Part shown: positions 56,806-64,000 of the stretch, piece after piece
Numbering within the stretch: the stretch's first letter is position 1
How the letters are laid out: the number at the start of each line of letters is the position of its first letter
Assembly (NCBI GenBank): GCA_015680685.1
Contig: MNCI01014438.1
Span: 1,100,891 to 1,164,890 of the forward strand
Length of the DNA stretch: 64,000 nt
Direction: 5' to 3'
Origin: Gnetum montanum
Taxonomy: Eukaryota; Streptophyta; Gnetopsida; Gnetales; Gnetaceae
Position numbers and translations under genes: made by a program
Notes under the pieces: generated by a model
What the model was told of the DNA's origin: nothing
The model's database searches: none
The model's input: only the letters and a program-made list of their open reading frames with translations

Positions 56806-58243
56806 TGACACATCTCCAGTGTGCATCCATGAATCATCAAACAATCAAGTGTGCACACTGCCAACATGGGGTGGGATGTTGCATTTCCATAATGTAATTC
56901 ATGATGCTAAGAAAACACCCTCAGGAATATGTGCAATGCCACTACCCCTGGCATCTTGTTGATNATAAGAAAACACCCTCAGGAATATGTGCAATGCCAC
57001 TACCCCTGGCATCTTGTTGATCCTCTGGAGATGTCTTCTGACATCTTGCTGACCTTTTGGCGCTACTGCCACCACGGCTCATCGCCTTAGCAGTAGCTTC
57101 ACTGGTTAGCACCTACTGTTGGAGTTCCAGCACTATTGTGGCCCAGCCACAATGTTGCTATCCTCCGTCCCCCACCAGAACCTGAGCCCAAAAGATGTTT
57201 AGCTATTGTGTAGCCCATTTCATAGCTGAACTGCATAATTTTTTCCTTGGGTGAGAACTCTTGAGCACTTGCAACATCGCAATTCCTAGCTACCTCGGTG
57301 CCTGCCTCTCCACTTTGATGCTACCAAGGCCACTATTGGCCTTTCTGGTTTGGATGCCACATGCCTCAGTAACAATGTCTAGTGTTCTAGTGGCATCCAA
57401 AGCAAGAAAGACCTTTGCCTTTGTTTCACTTGATGGTTGCTTCCTCTGGTTTTCTCTCTATTGTGTTTGTAGGATATATACTAGATGGGTATTGGTCAGA
57501 GGTGCATTTCGCCATGGAGGAAGGACACTACATAGTTCCAAGGTGGTCGTTATAACTAGCTTAGCCACTTCAAAGTGCATATCCTATCCTCTCCCTCAAC
57601 ATCATTTACCTCATTCCTTACACCCACAACTCTCACTCTCACCTCTTTTACAAATTTTCCTGATGCTTGCAAAGCCCTCGCATATGCCCAACTGCAAAGT
57701 CCATGATGCATGTAACGTAGCTCACTACATGGAAAGCATCTGTAGGCAGGTTAAAGCCCCACCTAGATGTAACGCAACTCATCTTGGGAAAGAAACGCCT
57801 ATCTTGTGACAAGGTTGGTTGCAAATGTAAATGGTAGAACAACAAAAGAAAAGGTGTAAAATAGCAAAAGCTCATAGAGAAAAAAAAAGAGTGTGCCTAA
57901 AACAAATGGCACATCAGATGTTTCATAGTGACCCTATCTAAGCATTCCGATAAGACGTCAAAGGTTAGCAAAAGCAAAGATGACCATGCAAATAACTCCC
58001 TTACAAGCATTCTGACGAGGGACCTTGCTAAGTTTCATATTTACCATTTTTTTGAACCTCCTTCCCCTCGCTTAACCCTTTCCTCTTTCCTTGCATAGCC
58101 AATCCAACACACTTAAAGCATAGCTAAGAGACATCTCGACGATCATTAAGGAGCGATGTTAGCATCTTATCTTTCATGGTATTTCGTATTATTTATTGGC
58201 ATCTCTCAGGTCCGTCCTTTAGACATCGACAAAGAGGGGCTAA
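56806..58243 (+). other. 3' UTR of element C with polypurine tract
   Basis: Non-coding. A hairpin with arms AGATGTC/GACATCT and loop TTCT lies at 57029-57046. The polypurine tract ACAAAGAGGGGCTAA (58229-58243) immediately precedes the LTR. One open frame of 182 codons (57261-57809) is not conserved in A or B and is not considered a gene. Confidence 0.7.
56908..57021. other. Assembly join: single N between identical ~55-bp flanks
   Basis: The 55 bases before the N at 56964 (from taagaaaacaccctc to cttgttgat) recur exactly after it. As at 15190, this points to an unmerged contig overlap, not a biological tandem repeat. Confidence 0.85.
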
Positions 58244-60663
58244 TGAAACACCCTAAAAATTTTGAGGCACTCTTACTTCTCCAAGATCTTGGAAATGAGG
58301 CAAAAAATTCCACAAGTGTAAGACTCATGATAGTTTAGCAGGAAATGAATGCACTGAGTTTAGACTGTTTAGTTCAAAAAAATTTCTACCTCTAGAGCTT
58401 ACAGACTCGATGGACTCTCTGGCCTGCCCACCTGGGTGTTTCACCTAGCTGACAATTTGTTTAGAGACCATGCTTGGAGTTGTTAGCGGTCCTTAGGATG
58501 CACAAAAGACTAGTTCATGCAAGAAGGGCACTAGAGGTAGACCGTATAGTCTGAAAAATTTTCTATCACCCAGCCTAACAAGCTTGCTACACCCTTTAGC
58601 TTGCCCAGCTTGATGCCTAACCTAGTTGACGGTGTACCTAGGGACCATGATAGGAGTTGCCAAAAGTGTTCAAGATGAGTGAAATAGTTCAACAAGTTTT
58701 CCAACTGTGAGACCTACTATGCTACGCTACGCTGCACAGCATAGAAGGCCTTGAGGAGAATAAACAAGCATCAAAGATGCAGTTGCCAATAACTTGGCCA
58801 ACAGGGTACCTACCCCATTTCATCCTTGAAGAATGAACAACGTGATGCAACAAAAATGTGATAAATTTTGTCAAGGATACTCTTGATTTGAGAGCTATGC
58901 TATGCTATGCTACATAGCGTAGCATAGTGTAGTAGGATTCTACTGTGGCAATGCTTCCATAGAGACTCATTTTGGCAAAGTGAACATATTCACCCCTGCC
59001 TTAACCATCAATCATGCTTGTTTTTCTATCACACCAAGACATGATCATCATTCCATGAAAAAATGTTTGCAAAATGAGTCAAAATCCAAGCAACACAAGG
59101 TGCTACACTGTGCTATGCTACGTAGTATAGCATAACGTAGCAGGGATAGAACGCACAAAGGTCCTTTACCAAGTGGTTCCAGCAAGATAATTGCACTTGG
59201 CCACACTTTGGCCTCCAAGACTGCCTGTCCCACTTCGTCCTTGAGTCGCAAGAAATGTTTCTTGAAAAAGCACTGTAGATCAGACAGGAATTCATGTCAC
59301 ACTGACTGCTATGCTGTGCTATGCTACATAGCGTAGTAGGGACACAAAGCCTAAAAGTATCCCAAGGATGAACTTCACAGGTCCTAGGACCTTTCAACAT
59401 GGAAAGCAGGGTTACCAATTATTGCAATTGCTTGCCTAGCAGAGTATTTTTGATTTTCAGGAAAGTTTTTATTTCAAGACAGGTGGCTACACTACACTAC
59501 GCTATGCAATGTAGTGTAGCATAGCATGAAGGTATCTATGCTACACCAATATTCTAGGTAGCATAAACAATGTAAAACTCACATGGAAGCATCAGGATGT
59601 CTTCGGTTAGCTCCAAAACCTCTTCGCAATGGTCCTTCCCATCTCGACATCTCTTCAATAGATAGGATCAGCAAGTTTTCTTTGTTTTGCACTCTCTTGA
59701 TTGCTCCCAAAGTTATCCCTACACTTGACCCTACTCAAAAGAGTATGGAAGATGTAGTCTTGGAGCATAGGCTCCACTTTGAATTCATTATTAGCATTTT
59801 TTATAACAAACATGGTAGTTCCCTAGACTCTAGCACACATAGCTTGAACAATATGGTCACATCACAGTAGGTTTTGTGTTTAGCATTACATCTGTAGCAT
59901 AGCATGCCAATGTAACACTATAGCACAACACCACACAGCAGCATGGCACATTCACATTCGCACCCTATGGGACGTAGGACACATGGCATCCAAATGATAT
60001 TTTTCTCCTAATCTTGGCTCTATAAATACCCTAGAAAATAGCATTCAAAGTGTTGGCTTTTACGCTTGACTTCTAGCATTTTCTAGCTTTGCAGTTGGCT
60101 TCCTGGAGATTAGCATTTTTTGGCATTTTGGCTTTCTAGGGATTGGCTTTGGCGAAAAGACTAGCAAGCGAGAGGTTAACAAGTAGAAAACACCAACAGT
60201 AGCACCTCCTAATCACTTCTTGCCCAGCAAGCACCAGTTCATCAGTCCTTGTTAGTAGGCCATTGGTAGTAGTCCAAGACCTGTGACCATACTATTCTGT
60301 TGTAAGCTGTGCCTGTCCAGACTATGGATCAACTATACATCTTCAGCCAAACAAAGATCAAATCTCCCAATCTTGGGGTGGTGCACTCTCTCACTCAAGC
60401 TTGTTTCATTTTGTTTTGCTATCACCATATTTTTCATCATTTCTTATCAACTTACGCTTATCACTTAAGTTATACATAAAATCTTTAAAAAAACTATTCA
60501 TGAAAGGTTAGTCTACAACAATTAAGTCCCTATTTGATCGACCAACCGTTTAGGGCACCCCATTTTCATTTTTCTCTAGCACATCCCTCACGCAGATCTG
60601 AGGTTAGGTTATACACCTAGTAACCTCTTGGTGTTCTAGCCATCGACATTTTTGATTGCTACA
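58244..60663 (+). repeat. LTR shared between elements C (3') and D (5')
   Basis: Begins TGAAACACCC and ends GCTACA. The TATAAATA box is at 60021-60028. Palindromes of the CTACGCTA family lie near 58725, 58905, 59118, 59318 and 59505. An internal segment of about 150 bp near 58390-58520 is partly repeated at 58545-58690, which the LTR at 41372 lacks. It is preceded by the polypurine tract of C and followed by a PBS and gag of D. Confidence 0.8.
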
Positions 60664-60668
60664 ATTTT

Positions 60669-60684
60669 TGGCATGAGAAGAAGG
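60669..60684 (+). other. Primer-binding site of element D
   Basis: TGGCATGAGAAGAAGG, five bases after the LTR end, aligned with 43108-43123 in C. Confidence 0.55.
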
Positions 60685-61042
60685 GCCTTCTTTGTGCCCC
60701 TTTCTTGCTTCATGGGTAATCTTGCATGCTCTCTTTACCCCATTACCTACTAGCACAGATGTAACACCCTTGTGATTATCTACGCATTGGGTGATGTAAA
60801 CTCGTCACAACGATGATTCCTCTGGAGCCTAGTAGGATGAAAGCCTCCAACCACTTACTATACCATGTTCACTCTATTAACTACGCTATGTTGCCTTTGT
60901 CTCATGTGGCATAGCAAACCTCTCAGTATAGTAGTCCTTCTTAGTGTAGCAAGTGTAACAGTGAAGGAAGCCAACTTATAATACTCCTTACTGTATCTAG
61001 TTTCAACATCTCTCTTCTACAATTACTATTTTGCAACAAAAA

Positions 61043-64000
61043 ATGATTCCCATGACCATTTCCATTCCCACCTTAAACCTGGAGGTGCCCTACTCTATCC
61101 AAAGTATGAGAAGTCCTAAGTAACTACCTAGATTAGTGTTGATGCAATGATAGACCCTTAGGTTGAGGCACCTTTCACCCAAGCATTTGGCATAAGATGA
61201 AGAGTGATATGATTTCCTCTTTGCAAAAGTCCAAGAGAATCTACACTTAGAGCACCAGGAACTCAAGGATAAATGTAACTTCAAGTTTCTCCACTGGAAT
61301 GGAAAGGAGTTCATCCTTGCTTCTGATGTCACCAACCCGCTAATTGAAGCGTATCAATGGGTGTCAAACCAACTGATGCGAGTGAGTAGGTCTAGGAAAC
61401 AGGACACAGTGTCCCACTATGATGAAGCATTTCAAGATGGGTAGGAAGACTTAAACTCCCACTCTGAAGGTGGTGGCTAGATCTACACCATGACCATCCC
61501 TTCCACTACTATCCTCTAGTCAAACCTGCTCTTCTCTTCTACCTCCTTCATTGTCACCACAACCCTATCACAACCCATACCATCTTAAGTAATGGGAAGC
61601 CATCCCATGTTTTCAACCAATCAACACATTGTTCCTTCAAATTCGTTTCCAGTCCCTGTCCCTTCCCAATCTGTTCTAGGATCATACCCAACATTAGTCA
61701 TAACTACACTTCCATACATGCACACTGTCATAGCTACAACTGCATGTGATTTTTTCTCTTGTTCCCTCATCTACATCCATCCCACCACCAGTAGCAGACC
61801 CACTCTCAACCACGTGGTGGATGCCAGCTGCTTCTCTTCCTACTGCATAACCCTATCAGATGTTGTATTACGTGCAACCCCAATTGTACTAAGTCCTGCA
61901 GGTGGTGCAACCAAACACAGGGATATGGGCCACCCCATGAACTAGGCAAGTATCCAACCCCATGGTGTCAGTAGTGGCTGTCACCCCAACACCACCATCC
62001 ACTGGGTGGTGGACCACCCAAGTAGCACCACTTATTGGAGCAGCCCCAACAGTGCCTCCCATGGGATAGGCCACCACCCCAATAGTGTCATCCATGATGG
62101 TTTCTCAGGTAGTCATAAAACCGTCTACAACATCCCCAGGTCTGGATCAAGCCTTGCAACTCATCTAGACCCTCACTAAAGAAATCAAACAGCTGAAGGC
62201 CATTAGTTCCAAGATAGTTCAATTCATGGACTTCTACCATGATGAGCCGATCAGTCTAGCTATCCCCATGCTCATGCTTCCCCCTAGGGTGCCACTCCCC
62301 TAATTTACAAAGTACAATTAGGAGGGTGACCCAAACGTGCACTTAGTAATGTTCAAGTTTGAATCTTTGCTATTGTAACCATGGCCTCACACCATCATCC
62401 ACATCTTTGGCATGTCTCTAATAGGAAAAGCTCTAGACTAGTATCGTGAACTCCCATGTACCTCCATCTCAACCTTAGAGGAGCTGCTAAGTCAGTTTAT
62501 GACCTGCTTCAAGTACAACTTGAAACCAGAGGTCACATTAGACTAGATCATGAGAGTTAAGAAGGACCCGCTAGAATCTATGCAAAGATTCATATAATGG
62601 TAGAGGACAACATTAAACAAGATACGTGAACCAATTACCAAGGCATACTTGTTGGCCATATTTAAGAAAGTAGTAAACAACTTCATTAAGTCTAAGCTCT
62701 ACTACCTAGCCCCGCGTTCCCTCAGCCAAGCCTTTGCTCAAACGAAGAGCATCCAAGATGCAGCCAAAGCTAGTATGGATCTAGCCTTTTTCACCTATAA
62801 AAATTCACACATTAAGAAAGATAAAGAGAAGGACAAGGCTACAACAACAATAGTGGCTACTGTGGCCAAAGAAACCAAGCCCCACAACAGAAACAACAAA
62901 AAGGCTACTATAACACCCAATGCTCACGCTAACACCACACCTGGCTCTAGTAACACAAGACAGTCCTCAACATCAACACCTGTGATGCCAACCTAGACAA
63001 GGCCCAACTTTGAGCACAAGAATCACTCCAGGTATACCCCCATACCCATTAAGCCTTCAAAACTTTTGAAGTAACTATTGGGAGCTGTGTGTATACAACA
63101 TAAATCGATGTCAGACGAGGAAACCAAATGCCATCAAAGGTACTATGAAGTTCTACAGAACCCCTCCTTGGCTATTCCTAACAAACCTCTAGTGCCTAAG
63201 AATTTTAGGCTAGAACATTTTTGTGACTATCACCAACTGTGTGGTCATGATACAAACTACTATTTAACATTGAAAGATGATATCCAACACATGATTGATT
63301 AGGGTAAGCTAGTCCTAGATGAGAGCAGTCCCATCTACCCAAAAAACCAATCAATGCATAATTATAAAGACCCCGTCAATGCTAACAATGCTAGTTACAA
63401 AATCAACACTATCGGCATTGACAATAACCTTGAACCACCATAGCAACCATTCATGGTGCACGTGCCTCCTCGTAATGCAAAAACACTAACAACAACAACA
63501 TTGCAAGCCCCATTTTTCCTTAAAGTTCCTCATCAGACATCCCCCTCATCCTTTGTGCTCATAGTTTCACTATCGCACATGCCAACACAACAGGCACAAT
63601 TTGTCATTAAGGTGCAAAAACATCCAAGATCCTCTACCACCCAAAGCCAAGCAACAAAAACTACACCACAGCCTCTTCATTCAAAAAAGCATGAAGAGAG
63701 TTTAGTAGATAAAACATCTAGGGAACACACTACGCTAGGTCCCCCTAAGCCTACCCCCTTGTTTGCAGTCCCTATGACCTCTTCGTCATTAGTTGTTGGT
63801 GGCAGCGTACATACACAATCGATGCTCGTTGAGCAAAAAAAGCTAGTTAGCTAGCCCAAAACCACTCCCCCTCAAGAGATTCTTCTTCTAAGATGAATAG
63901 AAGAGGAAAGGTTTAGAAAACAACAATATGGTAGGTAGGACTTTATCAATGCCCTTACACAAGTCAAATAGGCCCTGAAGTAGAAAAACACAACTTTAAG
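61043..64000 (+). pseudogene. Gag of element D (runs off the window)
   Basis: Start ATG 61043, as in C. N-terminal block QELKDKCNFKFLHWNGKEFI (61.25-61.32 kb), Pro/Thr-rich spacer, then LDQALQLI, EIKQLKAISSKIVQFMDFYH (62.14-62.24 kb), capsid core (62.4-62.75 kb) with LLAIFKKVVNNFIKSKLYYL, basic linker NNKKATITP (62.88-62.93 kb), and nucleocapsid-like FCDYHQLCGHDTNYYLTLKD (63.2-63.28 kb) with the last Cys replaced by Tyr. A Pro/Thr-rich tail follows (63453-63854). TAG stops are scattered through it. The window ends before its protease. Confidence 0.8.

Larger units (their letters stand above)
41372..58243 (+). mobile_element. Tat-family element C
   Basis: Most complete member here. It has a 5' LTR (41372-43101), PBS, gag, protease, a hairpin array, an antisense gene on the minus strand, a hairpin array, RT, RNase H, aRNH, integrase, a hairpin array and a 3' UTR with polypurine tract. 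The next LTR (58244-60663) is followed by another gag rather than by flanking DNA, so it also serves as the 5' LTR of element D. All genes carry stops, and integrase lacks a catalytic block. Confidence 0.85.

Noticed and set aside
57261-57809. 182-codon open frame, longest in the window
   Set aside because: It lies in the 3' UTR of element C. The matching regions of A and B have no such frame, and the predicted protein has no recognisable domain.

Overview
The window looks like intergenic DNA of a large plant genome. It is low in GC and has no recognisable host gene, tRNA or rRNA. Almost all of it is decayed Ty3/gypsy LTR retrotransposons with plant-type Gag, RT and integrase motifs. Most belong to one family whose pol order is RT, RNase H, a second archaeal-type RNase H, then integrase. 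That order defines the Tat/Ogre group. A gymnosperm or other large-genome vascular plant fits, but the sequence alone does not settle the species.

Layout. 1-3.2 kb: no gene, with an LTR-like promoter on the minus strand. 3.2-7.5 kb: repeat-rich leader and gag of a Tat-like element F (+). 7.6-16.2 kb: an Athila-like element E (-) with ~420-450 bp LTRs, inserted in F. 17.6-19.0 kb: protease and downstream part of F. 19.0-25.7 kb: element A (-), with LTR, 3' UTR, repeats, pol, and the promoter plus exon 1 of an extra gene. 25.7-41.4 kb: element B (-), with LTR, 3' UTR, repeats, pol, an antisense gene, protease, and gag cut off by the next LTR. 41.4-58.2 kb: element C (+), with LTR, PBS, gag, protease, an antisense gene, pol, repeats and 3' UTR. 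58.2-60.7 kb: a second LTR, followed by the leader and gag of element D (+), which runs off the window. A and B point left; C and D point right.

The most notable feature is a large gene lying antisense to each Tat element, between protease and RT. It is present in B (33.9-38.9 kb, +) and C (52.4-47.6 kb, -), with a promoter/exon-1 remnant in A (25.4-25.7 kb). Comparing copies shows its own TATAAATA box, a short first coding exon, about eight exons and several conserved splice sites. Exon 3 is 275 bp in both copies, reading frame carries across several junctions, and the stop codons align. The inferred product is about 1,100 residues. Exons 2-3 resemble an FCP1/NIF-type HAD phosphatase domain whose catalytic aspartates are replaced. 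The rest is unrecognised. Because the gene is antisense to the retroelement, its introns would not be spliced from the genomic RNA and can survive retrotransposition.

Three non-coding motif families recur. A short hairpin (GGTC-N6-GACC and covarying versions) is arrayed after pol, before RT and after protease. A 3' UTR hairpin has invariant 7-bp arms. CTACGCTA-type palindromes are spaced about 200 bp apart in the LTRs. All coding regions carry stops and frameshifts, so no element appears autonomous. Two single-N gaps flanked by exact short duplications are assembly joins.
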